In this document: positions 9,738 through 22,339 of the stretch, piece by piece
How positions within the stretch are numbered: position 1 is the stretch's first letter
Layout of the letters: the number at the start of each line of letters is the position of its first letter
NCBI GenBank assembly: GCA_023213395.1
Contig: CM041465.1
Location: 9,052,001-9,116,000, forward strand
From: Cycas panzhihuaensis
Lineage: Eukaryota > Cycadophyta
Direction: 5' to 3'
DNA: 64,000 nt
Made by a program: the position numbers and the translations under genes
Notes under the pieces: generated by a model
Database searches by the model: none
What the model saw: only the letters and a program-made list of their open reading frames with translations
Told to the model about the DNA's origin: nothing

Positions 9738-12700
9738 GTGGAAGCAAAAGAGGAAGAGATGAAGCTTATATCATGGAACATTAGGGGGATGAATACCCCC
9801 TTGAAACAAAGAATTATTAGGAATATGCAAGCAAGAGAAATCCTAGACTTACTATTCATACAAGAAACAAAGTTAAACCTGGAATATAGCCTAAGAGCCA
9901 GAAACAAAATATGGAGGAAAGCCGAGAGTAGAGAAGTAGGAAGTAACCAAGGGTCTAGTGGTCTAATGGTCCTTTGGAACCTAGATGTTTGGCTTGGAGA
10001 AACCTTTATGGAGGAGGACTCCTTTATCTCTGTGTGGCTAATTAATAGAAGGAACAATTTGAGATGGCTTGCTATAAATGTATATGCCCCAAATCTTCAA
10101 GGAGATAAGAAGATACTATGGGACAGAATCTTGGTGATCCATAGGGATTGTGGAGCCCCTTGGCTAGTGGCGGGGGACTTTAATACAGTGTTATACCTAG
10201 GGGACAAGAAGGGGGGTCTTGAGGGCTGAACAAATAGCATGCATGAGTTTGGTGGCTTCCTTCAGCAGGTAGGGTTTGTGGACGTGAAGTTGAGGAGGCG
10301 CATCGTATACCTAGTCCAACAAGAGGCTTGGCAATCAACTTATCCAAATCAAACTAGATAGAGTGCTGGTCAATTATGATTAGGTAAGATGCTACAAAGA
10401 CTTTACCCTCGAGGCCCTTCCAAAATTAAGATCAGACCACTCTCCCCTCCAGTTTTAGTTTTTGGATTTGGAAAAACATATGGGATCTCCCTTTAAATTT
10501 GAAATGATGTGGCTTCGGCACCCTGACTTTCAGAAAAGAATGGAGGAATGGTGGAGCATCCAAATACGTGGTCATGCCATATTCAGATTCTCAAAGAAGT
10601 TAGACTAGGTGAAAAGACAAGTGAAAGCATGGAATAAGGAGGTCTTCCAGAACATTCATGCTCTCAAGGACCAAACGATCATGGACCTGAATGAAATTGA
10701 GAATAGGATTCAGTGGGAGGGTAGATCTCAAGACCTAGACAAGACGGAAAGGGATTTGGTTGAAAGGCTAGAGGAGATTCTAAGCAAAGAGGAAATTCAT
10801 TGGAGGCAAAAATCTAGGGCCATATGGCTAGCTGAAGGGGATAGAAATACCAAATTTTTCCACATGACTACTATTAAGCATAGAGTGAGCAATAGGATTG
10901 CATGTCTTCAAAGGGATGACGACTCGGTAGCAAAATCCTTGGAAGATTTGAAGGATCTGGCAAGCGACTACTTCAAGGATTTATTTACTAAACCGCAGGA
11001 CAGGGACAAGGAGGTTAGGAAGGATTTTCTGAGGAACATTCCCAGGCTAGTTAATGACTCCCATAATTCAAGGTTGATAGCTCCTTTCACTCAGGATGAG
11101 GTTAAATCGATAATTTTTACCATGAAGAGGGACAAAGCTCCAGGGCATGATGGTTTCCCTCTAGATTTTTTCAAGAATTTTGGGATATTATCAAGCATGA
11201 CCTCATGGAGGCCTTGCAAGAGTTCCATACAAATCATAAGATCATGTAGGAATGGCAAGCTACATTTCTTATTCTTATTCTAAAAAAGGAAGGGGATAAG
11301 TGGATGGAGGAGTTCTGCCCCATTAGCCTCTGCAACGTCAAGTACAAGATCTTAACTAAGGTTTTGGCCAATAAACTAAAGAAGGTCATGCCTAGCTTTA
11401 CTTCTCAGAACCAGGATGGTTTTCTCCAAGGTAGGCAGATATTTGATGGTATTATTATGGTTCATGAAATAATCCACTCATCAAAGGAGAGGAAGGATCC
11501 CACAATGCTCATTAAGATTGACCTTGTGGAGGCTTTCGATAGAGTCTCTTGGGACTGCCTTCTTGAGTGCTTAGAGGCATTTGGCTTTGGGGAGACATGG
11601 CGGCCTTAGATTAAACTCTGCATATCTAGCCCCCAATATTCGGTAATTATCAACGGCACTTCTTCCAGTTTCTTCCTGGGCTATAGAGGTTTCAGGAGAC
11701 CCTCTCTCCTATTTTCTCTACATTTCTATGCTTGAAATGTTGGGTAGAAACATAGAGGCTGCTAAAAGACAAGGGATTATCAAAGGTTTAAAGCCAACAT
11801 CTATCGTGGGCAATATTGTTCACCACCAATTTATGGATGACAATAACTTTTTGGGGAAGGCCACTATTAAAGAGGCCTCTAAGATCAAAGAAGGCTTAAG
11901 ATATTTCGAAGTGGCCACGAACCAGAATGTTAACTTGAACAAAAGCAGTGTTTACTTTCTTAACACCCCAGGGACTACCCAAAGAAGGATTAGCAATATC
12001 TTGGGGATGGGTATTAAGAAGCTACCTACCTTCTACCTTCGTATGCCCCTATTTGTTGGCAAGAGGTCTAAGGATATATGGAACCCTCTCATCGATCGAA
12101 TGTAAAGGAAGTTGGCTGGGTGGAAAGGTGCCCTTCTTAGCTTAGTAGGGAATCTCCAACTTGTGGCCTCTACTCTTCAAAGCATTTCAAGATTCTAGAT
12201 GTACATCTTTAGGATATTGATTAGTATTTTGGTTATCCTGTATCCATCCAGAAAAGATTCCTTTGGCCCAGAGTTGAGGATAAGGATAGGATTCACCTCA
12301 TGAATTGGAACAAGGTTTGCACCCCGAAGTGGGCCAGAGGCCTTAATCTGAGAAGAATTTCAGTTTTTAATATTACCCTAGCGACCAAGTTGGGATGGCA
12401 CTTAGTCAAGGGTAGTGAGAGACTATGGGAAAAGATCCTTTCTTATAAGTATCTTCAAGGCGATTCACTCCTTGAGAACTTGGCTCATCCAGTCGGCTTA
12501 GTTGTTTGGAGAAGCATCCTCAAAGCTTGGAATGCGATTAGAGATGGTATGAAATGGAGACTAGGTGATGGCATCTCCATAAGGTTTTGGGAATATGGTT
12601 GGTGTAGGGATAAAGGCCTAAAGCATTGTCCTGATCTAGATCTCCTCCAGGCCCCTTATGAAAGATTATATGGTTCTCTTGTTAAGGATTACTAGATTGG

Positions 12701-13930
12701 ATCTAGTAGAGCTAGAAATTGGAGAAGCTTTGAGGACCTCCAGAGGGAGCAACTATTTCAAGATGGTCTTACTAAGCTCAAAAGGATTCTTGGTAAATGT
12801 TATATCCCCAAGACCACCCTTGCAGACACTGTCGTTTGGCCCTCTAATCAATCTGGGGAGTACTCAGCCAGGTAGGGCTACCTCTTCCTCTACTTAGAGA
12901 GAGGCAACCAGAGGAACAAGACTTTGGAAGGGGTCTAGAAACTAGGTCTCTTCCCTAAGATTGCTATATTTTGGTGGATCTACCTTAAGAAGAAAATTCT
13001 TACTGTGGATAACCTCCAAAAGAGAGGTTTTCACATGACTAATAGGTGTATCTTGTGCTGAAATAAGGAGGAAACTATGAATCATCTTCTCCTTTGGTGC
13101 CCTTACTCTAGAGAGGTCTAGGGGCTTCTACTTAGTAAACTAGAGGTGAGCAGGACTTTTTCTGAAAATGTTGAAGACCAATGGTCTGCTTGGCTTAGTC
13201 CCTTCAAGAGTAGAGTCATAAGCAACCTATGGAGAAGTGCTTTCCTAGTTTTTTCATGGAACATATGTAAGGAGAGGAATAGAAGGATTTTCTAGGAAAG
13301 GCAGATGGACTCGTATGTTATTTTTAACAAAATCTCTTTGGAAATTAGGGAGAATATTAATCACATCAAGGAAAAGCAAATTGCCTTGGTGGAAAGTAAG
13401 ATCCTACTAAATTGGGGGATAAAGTCAATATTTAAGGCAGTTAAGGCGAAATCTAGACCTTAGATTCCTCTTGAGGAGCTTTGGTTAAAAATTAACTTTG
13501 ATGGGGTTTCGAAAGCCAACCCTGGTGAAGCTAGGGGTGGGGGGATTTGCAGAGACAATTTTGTGAACCCTATTTGGGCATGTATAGATTACTATGATCA
13601 CCAGACAAACCACTATGCAGAAATAAATGCTATGCTCAAGGCTGTTGAGTTAGCCCTCGACTGTGTTTCCAAGAGATTAGTTATCGAAGGGGATTCTTTG
13701 ATGGTTATAAATTTGCTGAAGGGCATGGCTTCCTCAGGTTGGAGATTCCAACCCATTATCAAAGATGCGACGGAGATCCTCAAGGGCTTAAACAATGCCT
13801 AGATTCAGCACACATTAAGGGATGGTAACAAAGTGACTAACTTTTTGGCTAACTGGGGGGGTAGGCATAAAAAATATATTGTTTGGAGGTAGGATTTCCC
13901 TGAGGAACGTATGGTTCTGGTTGAAAAGGA
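9738..13930 (+). pseudogene. LINE-C ORF2: endonuclease, reverse transcriptase, RNase H (broken)
   Basis: The 163-codon ORF from 9,738 is an apurinic-type endonuclease: 'SWNIRGMNTPLKQR', 'FIQETKL', 'INVYAPNL' and 'WLVAGDFNTVL' are its signature blocks. Reverse transcriptase runs from 10,609 to about 12,150: 'WLAEGDRNTKFFH', 'DKAPGHDGFPLDFF', 'PISLCNVKYKILTKVLANKL' and the catalytic 'FMDDN' near 11,830. A C-terminal region follows (12,300-13,140). RNase H lies at about 13,490-13,900: 'INFDGVSKANPGEARGGG', 'YAEINAMLKAVELAL' and 'IEGDSLMVI'. ORF2 would nick the target and copy element RNA there. Many stops (for example after 10,227 and 11,281) and frameshifts disable it. Confidence 0.93.
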
Positions 13931-14106
13931 TACGGTTTGAGATAGCTAGCCATGGGGCTTATCCTGGTGATGTAATTTCTATGCTTAGACTGTGGGGCTA
14001 TCACAGTCCTCTTTGACTCGATTGACACTAGCTTCTTGATGTATTAGGTTATGGGATCCTATTTTCAAACCCACATATTATTCATATTTTACCTTATTAA
14101 AAAAAA

Positions 14107-14123
14107 AAGGGTTAATATACCCT
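14107..14123. repeat. LINE-C target site duplication, right copy
   Basis: It is identical to 7,891-7,907 and directly follows the A-run of the LINE tail. Confidence 0.95.
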
Positions 14124-14505
14124 TATTCACTTATTATCATAAAAGAATTCAAGGGCACATTTGTCATACATGTAACTAGTTGTCTTGCATGTTTAGCATT
14201 CATTAAATATGCAACGCTTCTAAGTATCTATATATTAAGACCATTTCTCATGTATCTCATATGAGAGAGTATTATATTGTTATACTATTGTTCTTGATAA
14301 TCTAAGCTTCTTATTTATTAGAGTTAGATCAATTCCTTCTCCTTCATATTTTGGGTCCCCATGCTTATGATTATTATGATTATGCTTACTCATGTGCTTA
14401 TCTCCATGTTAGTTTGATTATATACTAATCATCTTCATTCTTATAACAGACTTTCCTCCACTTTAGATCCTAAGGGACGTAGGCTTAATACCCCCATTCG
14501 TAACA
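14124..14505 (+). repeat. Copia-A 3' LTR, second part (end uncertain)
   Basis: This resumes the LTR after LINE-C. It shares diffuse similarity with the Copia-J LTR read on the - strand (a 'tctcatatgagagagtattatattgttatac' region against 'tctcatatagagttgg ... tattgttatac'). A plausible end is 'cgtaaca' at 14,505. No target duplication can be tested because the 5' end is missing. Confidence 0.5.
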
Positions 14506-14960
14506 TTTATTTATAGAAATAGAAACTTGTGAAGGCATAATTCATGGAATAATTGATGTGGAATAACATCTTTTAATTTTTTTTATACTTCTACAATTCC
14601 TACAAATCCACCTCCCTATAGATTATACCCCATAAGCTTCTAATTCCATGAGCATTTTGTCCTACCAAGTAGTTTTATCCATAGCTCTCTTCTCTTACAA
14701 GGTAACTCTCCCACAAGGTTCATGTCCTACAAATGGCCTTTCCCATGAGTTAATTATTCTACTCACTCATTATCTTCCACTTCCTTCAACTTGTGAATGA
14801 GGAACTAACTCTTCCTACAAATTATTAATGCCACAGAAGTTTGTCCCATAAAATTGTCCCTCTCCAATAAACTCCTCAGAACAACACCATATGATCACGG
14901 GAACTGTCCTCCACGGGAAAATATATTACACTAGCTTCACAAAGACATTTTCTCTTTTTG

Positions 14961-15005
<45 letters not shown>

Positions 15006-15417
15006 CTTACCATTTGCAACATGATACTCCCTCTTTGAATGTTCAAACCAATGAACCAACATCATCATTTATATTTTTTTGCTCTAAAATTTTCAATGTT
15101 ACACCATGAAGGGATAATAGTCCCCTCTATTACTTAAGTCCTCATCTTGCTACCTGCACCACCAGAATCAACATTATCAATATTATTTTTAGAATGGGTA
15201 TTGAAACAAGGAATGAAATAACCTTATCTATAAGCCACTAATTACTTGTAACTCTATAAGTTTCTTTCATAGTCATAATAATTAATTGTATACTCCTTTA
15301 TTTTGTTAGCCATCTTAATAGAAATCAAGTAAGTTGTTGTTGACTCGTTTGGGTCATAATATTATGGGGTAATTTGTTTAAACCAATACCCCTTTATTTC
15401 ATACACCTAATACTTGA
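14506..15417. other. Spacer between Copia-A and Copia-D
   Basis: No coding region or element is recognisable in these 0.9 kb. The only distinct structure is the CT microsatellite at 14,962-15,001. An ORF over the microsatellite translates to a Ser-Leu run and is not a gene. Confidence 0.6.
14962..15001. repeat. (CT)n microsatellite, about 20 units
   Basis: An uninterrupted CT dinucleotide run of about 39 bases. Confidence 0.95.
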
Positions 15418-15422
15418 TAAAG
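15418..15422. repeat. Copia-D target site duplication, left copy (taaag)
   Basis: It precedes the left LTR; the right copy at 37,472-37,476 reads caaag, one mismatch in five. Confidence 0.65.
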
Positions 15423-15751
15423 TATTAGTATAGTAGTTAAGACTAAGCCACTTATTTAATATTAAATATCATTTAGATAATGTTAAGTGAAAAGGGGCAA
15501 ATGTTTCAGAAGGTCATCACCATATAAGTTGGACATACTGTTTGGGGAACCATAAATAACCTCAAAGTCCATGATAAATTCACCAAAAAAATATCAATAT
15601 GATCTAAAGATCCTTTGTGGTGGGACTTTTTCAAAACATATTTCCTACATAAATATTATGTACTTTGTACTTATGCTCTTTATTGTTACTGCTTGTACAC
15701 GATCGAGATCCTTTAGTTTATAATGCATGTATGTTTTTATATTTCTTTGCA
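15423..15751 (+). repeat. Copia-D 5' LTR
   Basis: It matches 37,150-37,471 with many substitutions (for example 'gttaagactaagccactt' against 'gttaagactaagtcactt'). The start TA where TG is expected is a point change. It ends in CA, directly before TGGTATTAGATC, a Met-type primer-binding site at 15,752-15,763. Confidence 0.9.
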
Positions 15752-17169
15752 TGGTATTAGATCTTAATAAAATACATAGCTAAGGCAAGGTTGGGTGGAT
15801 GTGATAAAATTGAAGGCTACCTAGTAACACTAATAGAGCCTTGTTCTATCAATTTTTAATCTTCTTTAGCAACTAGAAGAGTGACACAGTGGTGTAATGA
15901 TAATTAAGGAGGTGGATTTCACTTATCAAAAAGATTTTCTCATTGTTTGAGGTCAAAAATTAATAGTGGGCTTATTTCAGACCATGTTGTGCTTGTGTTA
16001 AATCCATCTAGAGTTGGTTGGGCATATTCGGCACACCATAGGCTAGTTGGGCTCAATTTGAAGGTGATCTAATAGTGTTAGGTATGATCAAAGTACATTA
16101 AGCACTATTTGGAGGTCATCTAATATAATTAGGGATAAGATTCAATATTCAATTATAAAAAAGGAGTCAAACATTATTTATGGGCATGATTAAATCTACT
16201 TAAGGAGGTTTTCTACTTATATTACTAGTGTTGGGTAGTTTATGAAGGTTAAATTGATCATTTTGATTCTTGTGAAGGGTGTTGACCTAATTTTTTATCA
16301 ATAGACAACTCTTAAGAAATGTTAGAGCACCTAATGACTAACTTGTAGTTGGATATCTATATGGGAACAAATTTTTGAGGTGTGTGCATCCTTATTTTAA
16401 TCATAGCAGGCTTATTTGTCCATCATATAAGTGTAGGAAACCCATAAGAGTGTCACATGTGCACAGATGAGACGCCATATTTCATGGAGGAGCCACCTAT
16501 TCATTTGTATCACCAAAACTTATATAAAAGTGTATGAAGGTTAGTACCTTAATATAAATATTATATATGTTATTTATTGACTTTTCAACCCTTTTTTAAG
16601 TCATGTAAAGCTAAGGAGAGTTGTGTAGGCATAAAGTGAGTAGTCACCACTTTTGAAATATTCCTTTAGTATATTCCTTTCTCAATATAAAAAGTGAATA
16701 TAAATACCATTATATCAAGCCCTTTAATGATTTTTTTTATTGGAATTTTGAAGTAATTTGACATTTATATCCAAAATTTAGACTTGGTATTATGCCCATA
16801 CTATTGGTTATAGATATTCTTTGTCATTTGAAGCATTTTTTGGGGGATTTTCAATGCCTTTTAGGGTAACCGGTCAAGTTGGTATAAAAGTATTAAAGCC
16901 CAGAGCCTGCGTGACATTAATAGTATGTGAAGTCAACTATTAAAGCCATTAAATATCATATTTTTGGCAAATTTTGCTAGAGAACAGAGATTTAATAATA
17001 TACAGAGTGTTGTCTATGTGACTAAAAGTTAAGTAGTTTGGTAAAAACAACTTGTTTGTGAGCCCCTTTCTCAAAATAAAAAGGATGATGCCTCAAGTCT
17101 TTAATGGAAATAATTTTAGTGAGTAGAAGGATAACATGGAATTGGTTTAAATGGTGAATAAACTCTAGG
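15752..17169 (+). other. Copia-D untranslated leader
   Basis: It starts with the primer-binding site TGGTATTAGATC. About 1.4 kb of AT-rich sequence without a recognisable protein lies before the gag relic. Parts resemble the leader of Copia-I (46,453-47,860) in wording and position. Confidence 0.65.
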
Positions 17170-19017
17170 GGATTATGAAAGATGAGTTGCTTATTTTTCC
17201 ATTGGATGTAAAAGAGCGAACTTGTCATAAGGAGAAGGAATTTATCATTGTCGAGCTATTGAAATTGTCTCTAGCACCTAGTCAAAGAGCCATAGTCCAC
17301 AACCTCAATAAACTAAACAAAATCTAGACAAAATTATGTGAGACATTTGAAAAAGAAAAAGATGAATTATCATGTTACTTTGATGATGTAGCTTTTTAAT
17401 GTGATAGTGGAAGACAAAAGTAGCATAAGTGCCTACTTAAATAAAATAATTGATTTGAAAAAAAAAAATAGAAGAGATTAAATCAAGCTCAATTGATGAT
17501 GCACCATTATTTATATTAGTTATGTCAAAACTACCAATTACATTTAGAACCTTTCAAACCATCTGCGCGAGAGATGAATTAATGGAAGGTGAATCATTTG
17601 AGAAGTTGAAGGGCCTTATTCTAGTTAAGGATGCCAAGTTGAAACACCATGGCCTACTCAATGGTTTGGAATTAAATCAAGCCTTGGTCATGAAGACTCA
17701 GAGGAGAAATGATATTCAAGAAGGGAAGTCCATATAAAAATTTTAAAAAATTCTTTGAAGAAGAAGAAGTTTACTAGGAAATATAATTACTACAAGAAGG
17801 ATGGCTAAAAAGAGAAGAATTATTGATTCAAAAGGTGGGACAAGCACAAAGCAAGTAAGAATGAGAAAGGAAAGGATGTTGTAACTTACTATGTAAAAGT
17901 ATCAACCTTATCAGTCGAGTCAGATTGGAGAGATTACTAGATTTTGGACTAAGATATGCAAAAATATATTTCTTTTTAAAAGTAGAACTTTGATGCTTGG
18001 AATACTAGTCCTGATAAAATTGGAATCATTCTTAGAGATGCAAATGTATTGCCTGTTGAAGGTATTAACACTATTTTTCTTACGGTAAGAAAATTTAAGG
18101 GTGTGTATTACATACCTAGGATGAAGATGAACCTTTTTCTAGCCTAAGAGATCTACAAATAAGGTATAAAGCTTGAAATTTACAATGATAGATGCCTAAT
18201 TAAGGATCCTAAGAAAATTTTCTCTATCATTTCTACTAAAAAAATAAGCGATGATTTTTAGGTATTTGAAAAGTTTTAATCCCACAATAGTTCCAATGCC
18301 TTTGTATCTAACATTAGTGATGTGAATAAACTTTGGCATGAATGTCTTAGACACCTTAATTATAAAAGCAGAGTGCTTATGAATCGACTGAAAATGGTAG
18401 AAGAAATGCCCCATATTTCTTATTTCAAAGGTATATGCAAAGGATGCATGTATAGAAAGCACTGTTGCTATCCTTTTGCTTAGGATTGTGCTTGGAAATC
18501 CAAGAAGAAGCTATAGATCATGCATTCTAATGTTATGAGTCCTCTCTTAAACACTTCCATATCTAGAGCTCACTATGCTTTAGTGTTTGTAAATGATTAT
18601 ACTAGGAAATCCTAAGCATATTTCCTAAAAAATAAGTCTAAAGTGTTTGACTACTTTCATAAATAGAGACTATGTGTCAAGAATGAATGTAAAAAGAAGA
18701 TAAAAATTCTAAGGAGTGATAATGGAAAAAAATACAAAAATAATGCTTTCAATCAATTCTATATAAGTCATGGCATAAAGTTGGAATTCATAGTTTCATA
18801 TACCCCACAACAAAATGGTGTTGCTAAAAGAAAGAATTGCACCATGGTGGAAATGGCAGTATATAGCACATGCAAATAACTTGCTACCTAAATTTTGGGT
18901 AGAAGTTATTGAGACTGTTGTTTATATCCTAAATAGGATACCAACTAAAGTAGTTCACGGCACAACCCTTGAAGAAAAATTGACCAATTGTAAACCTACC
19001 ATTAACCATTTGAAAAT
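17170..19017 (+). pseudogene. Copia-D gag, protease and integrase (broken, interrupted by Copia-E)
   Basis: Gag pieces lie at about 17,230-17,740 ('MSKLPITFRTFQTICARDEL' matches Copia-I 'LPSAFATFQTIYGKDEV'). The zinc knuckle near 17,780 has lost Cys and carries a stop. A GAG-pre-integrase zinc segment is at about 18,330-18,480 ('LWHECLRHLNYKSR', 'CKGCMYRKHC'). Integrase core pieces follow at 18,580-18,870 ('FVNDYTRKS', 'ILRSDNGKKY', 'YTPQQNGVAKR'). The reading is cut after 'KPTINHLK' by Copia-E at 19,018 and resumes at 35,947. Many stops. Confidence 0.85.
19013..19017. repeat. Copia-E target site duplication, left copy (aaaat)
   Basis: The right copy at 35,947-35,951 is aaaac. Removing Copia-E and one copy rejoins the Copia-D integrase reading (HLK joined to TFRC), which supports this despite one mismatch. 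Confidence 0.75.
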
Positions 19018-19351
19018 TGTTAGAACATAATATCATCTTATAATGTTTTATGTTAGTTTTCATTATTAGGTTCAATTATTATTATATTAATATTATTATT
19101 AAAATTCAATTGAATAGGTCATTACCCAATTCAATGTACATGTAAATTATCTATCTTATTATGCATATGAGAGAGAATGTAGAAAATCTAAGAGAGAGTT
19201 ATTTTGTACTATGCATTATGATAATAAAGTTTACTATTTTTAAGGTGGTCTTTCTTCCCCCCAAAGGGGTTTTCCACCCATCTACATCTAGTCTCCATTG
19301 ATGTATGATTGTGCAATGTAACATTTCCTTATTTTTGCTCCTTCTCCAACA
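19018..19351 (+). repeat. Copia-E 5' LTR (shortened)
   Basis: It matches 35,555-35,946 but lacks about 60 bases near its left end: TGTTAGAACATAATATC here aligns with the interior 'ttaaaatataatatt' of the other copy. Shared blocks include 'aaggggttttccacc' and the end 'ctccttctccaaca'. Confidence 0.9.
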
Positions 19352-20161
19352 TGGTATCAAAGATACTTTCTACTATTTTATAAAATTCCTACTCTAGATT
19401 TTATCAGAATAAACTCTGCAAGCAAAAAGCATTAGACTGTGTAGGATTAGTGGCTGGCAAAGGTCATTGTTAACAGATCATTGTTTTGCCTGAGAGGTCA
19501 TCATAGAAGAGGAGATCAGTGTTCTAGGCAAAAAGTAAATTGTAATTAGGAGGAGATTTTTTTCCTAATTTGGGTCTAGATGAAAAGCAAACTCATAGAC
19601 CAAGAGTCGTTGATCACCATCATCATAATAACCAATCAAGTTACTAAATTAGGACGATGCAAAAGACTAAGCATAAGCACTTCCACAAGGAACTCCCTAT
19701 TTCCTTGAAGTCTATTTCAATCAAGCTATTTAATAGTAACAACCTGGTCGGTGCTCTATAAATGTCCCTTGTACACTCAACCAAATCCACCTTCGCCTAG
19801 AAGACTTTCAAGCCTAAATTTCTTAGTAGTAGTAGTAGCAAGATTATAAAAAGTAAAAATTTGAGCCACAATATGTGAGGTTCCATCCTTAGCAGCTTCC
19901 TTCATACTATCAAAGTGCTTTGATTTTTTTATTTTTCATAAAGATGATCTTCCAAAGATCTCAAAGGAAGAGTAGGAGTTAACAGCCTATAACACCATAG
20001 AAAAATATCTGAACTAGGTAGAATCTAAAGAGCAAGATTTTATGTTAGCAAGTAGAACCCTTGATTATGTCCAATCGACGTGGTATTAGCACACAAGTTA
20101 GTTCCATCACATCGCTTCACTCTTTTGTAGCCCACTACAAGAGAGCATGTTTCCCATTATC
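19352..20161 (+). other. Copia-E leader, left part
   Basis: The primer-binding site TGGTATCAAAGATAC lies directly after the LTR. The rest has no recognisable protein and only short, stop-rich frames. It ends at the element F insertion. Confidence 0.6.
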
Positions 20162-20166
20162 ACATC
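20162..20166. repeat. Element F target site duplication, left copy (ACATC)
   Basis: An exact match to 23,296-23,300. Confidence 0.95.
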
Positions 20167-20389
20167 TGTTGGAATATTAATGCATATTTGTTTTATCCCA
20201 CATAAAAGTGGGTTCCACTCACACCATCATGACTTGTATTATAAATACACACATAGTGTATCATATGTAGTATTTGTTGTAATGATGTTTTGTTAATATA
20301 ATAGAGGTACCTTAAGGGTATTGTTTGATTATGTGGAGGTGTATTTTGTTCTATTTATGAATATATTATTACAAGTCTATTTTCCAACA
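20167..20389 (+). repeat. Element F 5' LTR
   Basis: It is 223 bp and nearly identical to 23,073-23,295. Both contain 'gacttgtattataaatacacac', with a possible TATA box (attataaata). It is followed at once by the primer-binding site. Confidence 0.95.
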
Positions 20390-21899
20390 TGGTATCAGAG
20401 CGCCCAAGTTGAGAGACATGTTTTGTTCGGTATCGAAATAGTAATTTGGGAGGTGGCATCAAGGGTTGAAAGCATATTCGAGAGAATAAATGTAGAAATT
20501 TTTAAAAAGTAATGGAGAAATTGAGACGAAATGGATCTTTGAGTGGTCATACTATAGATTTTGGGGTGAAAGTATAAAAATTACAACAGAATTAATTTCA
20601 GCCTTTTTTTTTGCTGTCGCTGTATTTTTGGGACAGATCTACAACCTTAACTTCAAAGAGAATTAACTTTATCTACAGGTATCCAAATGACCTTAAATTT
20701 TTCTTTATTCTGTGTATTTTTTAATTTACTTTCTAATGGAAGTGGTTTGGAGTTCATCAGAGTTTAGAGTAAAAGTTATTTGTAGTTTATTACAAGGTAC
20801 TATTATAGTCCCTAGAAACCCTAATTGTGAAATTCTTAAAAGGGGTATAACTTTTGATCTAGATATTAGAATTTAATTTCATCTAAACCGTTCAAATTAT
20901 ATTTCAAAGGCCATAATTTCCATCCATATTTTATGTATTTTTGAGCTATATGTTTTTTTTAGAAATAAGTTTTTGGGAATTTAAGGGTTTCATATTGATA
21001 TGGTGACATGAATGAGGCAATGGTAATGAGGTGATTATTTGAGGCTCTCTTACGTATGTTGTGCATGGGAGAGTATTGTTCCAATGTGAGACAACATTAA
21101 GTCATATTGATGTGAATGTATTTAGCACTCTATTAGTGATTTGAGATGTATAATGGTGAGTGTTTAATGGTAATTTGAGTGCTTTTTTACATATGTTTAT
21201 ATGGGAGAGCTATTGTGACAATGATATAGTATGGTAATGAAGTGATAGTACATATGTTTGCATAAATAAGTTGGATGGTATATGACAATTAAGTGCTCTG
21301 TGGAATGTCATTTATGTGAAGGGACTTCATGGGCATAACAAAGCTAATTTGAGGCAAAGAAAGATAGTGATTTGAGGTAATGAGGTGCTTGTTGCATGTG
21401 AGGTTACATGACAAGCTTGGGCAATTGTTGGGCGTGTTAAGGATGATATCAAGCATGTTTGATGATGTGTTCTAATTGATTGAATAAGTAAAGAAGGATG
21501 AGTTTCTTTTGTTGAAGATACTTGAGTTGCAAGGAAGAAACATTGTTGAGTGGTGTAATACCATGAGTTATGTTTTGGGCAATCAAGTGAAGTATGTGTC
21601 TTGGTAGCGACATATGGCATGTATGATCATTGTGAGATTTATAAGACATTGATTTGGGGAAGTGAGTATTTAGATTTTGTGTGACTATTTGGCAATATGA
21701 GAAATGGACAAGGCAATGATGTGATAATAAAGTCAATGATGTGAGAGATATGAGACATGAGAAATTTTGTTGAGAGTGATTAATAGGCAAGTTACCATGA
21801 TAAGTGAGTTTGTTAATTAAAAAATGATGTGGTGTTAGAAAATGACATTTACAATCATGGAGGATAATGATGTGGTCATGTATATTTCTTAAACAAATG
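20390..21899 (+). other. Element F leader
   Basis: It begins with TGGTATCAGAGC, the initiator Met tRNA primer site. No gene is seen over 1.5 kb. It contains loosely repeated phrases (for example 'tacgtatgttgtgcatgggagag' near 21,051 and 'tacatatgtttatatgggagag' near 21,188), suggesting worn internal duplications. Confidence 0.7.
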
Positions 21900-21916
21900 A
21901 ATACTACTTAAGGGAT

Positions 21917-22213
21917 TTGTTTCTTCCAATACCTAAGTGTAAAGGTGAAGACTACTTTTTTTGGATGATTAAAATGAGATTCTTTTTCATGGCTAGAGGT
22001 TTGTGGAAGATTGTTATTGATGGATATGATATCCCTAAGGATGAAGAAGAAAAGGAAATGCCTGAGAAGAAAAATAGAAAGGAATTCATTATGATTCATG
22101 TTGCATTCAAGGAGGCTGATCTTCCTTCCGAATACCATTTTGGCATTCCTATGATTCTACATGCAAGTACTGCTAAAGAAGCTTGGGGTTTTCTAAGGGA
22201 AGTATTTGAATAA
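21917..22213 (+). pseudogene. Element F copia-type gag fragment (98 codons)
   Basis: The ORF starts at ATG 21,917. It shows 'PKCKGEDYFFWMIKMRFFFM' followed by 'GLWKIVIDGYDIP', an acidic Lys/Glu linker and 'ASTAKEAWGFLREVFE', the pattern of the N-terminal copia gag domain (UBN2/DUF4219 type: F-x-G-x-N-Y-x-x-W, then T-A-K-E-A-W). It ends in a stop just where the family normally continues. Upstream in-frame stops suggest that the start is near. As a capsid-like protein it might help package element RNA; that role is inferred from the family only. Confidence 0.75.
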
Positions 22214-22339
22214 ACTCTCGAAGAGACACAGTGAATGATTAAAAAGATAATTAAGGCCAACTATGGTTATGGTATAAGTACAACGAATGAAGAAAATATC
22301 ATCAACACTGATGAAACAACATGTTAAGATGAAGAAGGT

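Larger units (their letters stand above)
7908..14106 (+). mobile_element. LINE-C: full-length plant L1-type retrotransposon with RNase H
   Basis: A 6.2-kb non-LTR element flanked by 17-bp target duplications, with an A-run at its 3' end. In order: a leader (7,908-8,450), ORF1 (8,451-9,735) and ORF2 (9,738 to about 13,930) with endonuclease, reverse transcriptase and RNase H. Its 3' tail ('ttgatgtattaggtt', 'attttaccttattaaa') resembles that of LINE-G, so both come from one LINE family. Internal stops show that it is dead. It inserted into the 3' LTR of Copia-A. Confidence 0.95.
288..14505 (+). mobile_element. Copia-A: partial Ty1/copia retrotransposon, split by Gypsy-B and LINE-C
   Basis: Only the 3' third of a copia element is present: the end of reverse transcriptase and RNase H, a polypurine tract and a 3' LTR. 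The pieces lie at 288-719 and 7,440-7,754 (coding), then 7,755-7,907 and 14,124 to about 14,505 (LTR). Gypsy-B sits inside the RNase H region and LINE-C inside the 3' LTR; both insertions carry clean target duplications that rejoin the host sequence. Protein and LTR similarity place it in the family of Copia-J. The 5' part is missing: it is either left of the window or displaced by the LTR at 1-283. Confidence 0.85.

Noticed and set aside
14891-15109. 72-codon ORF
   Set aside because: It is created by the CT microsatellite and gives a Ser-Leu run.
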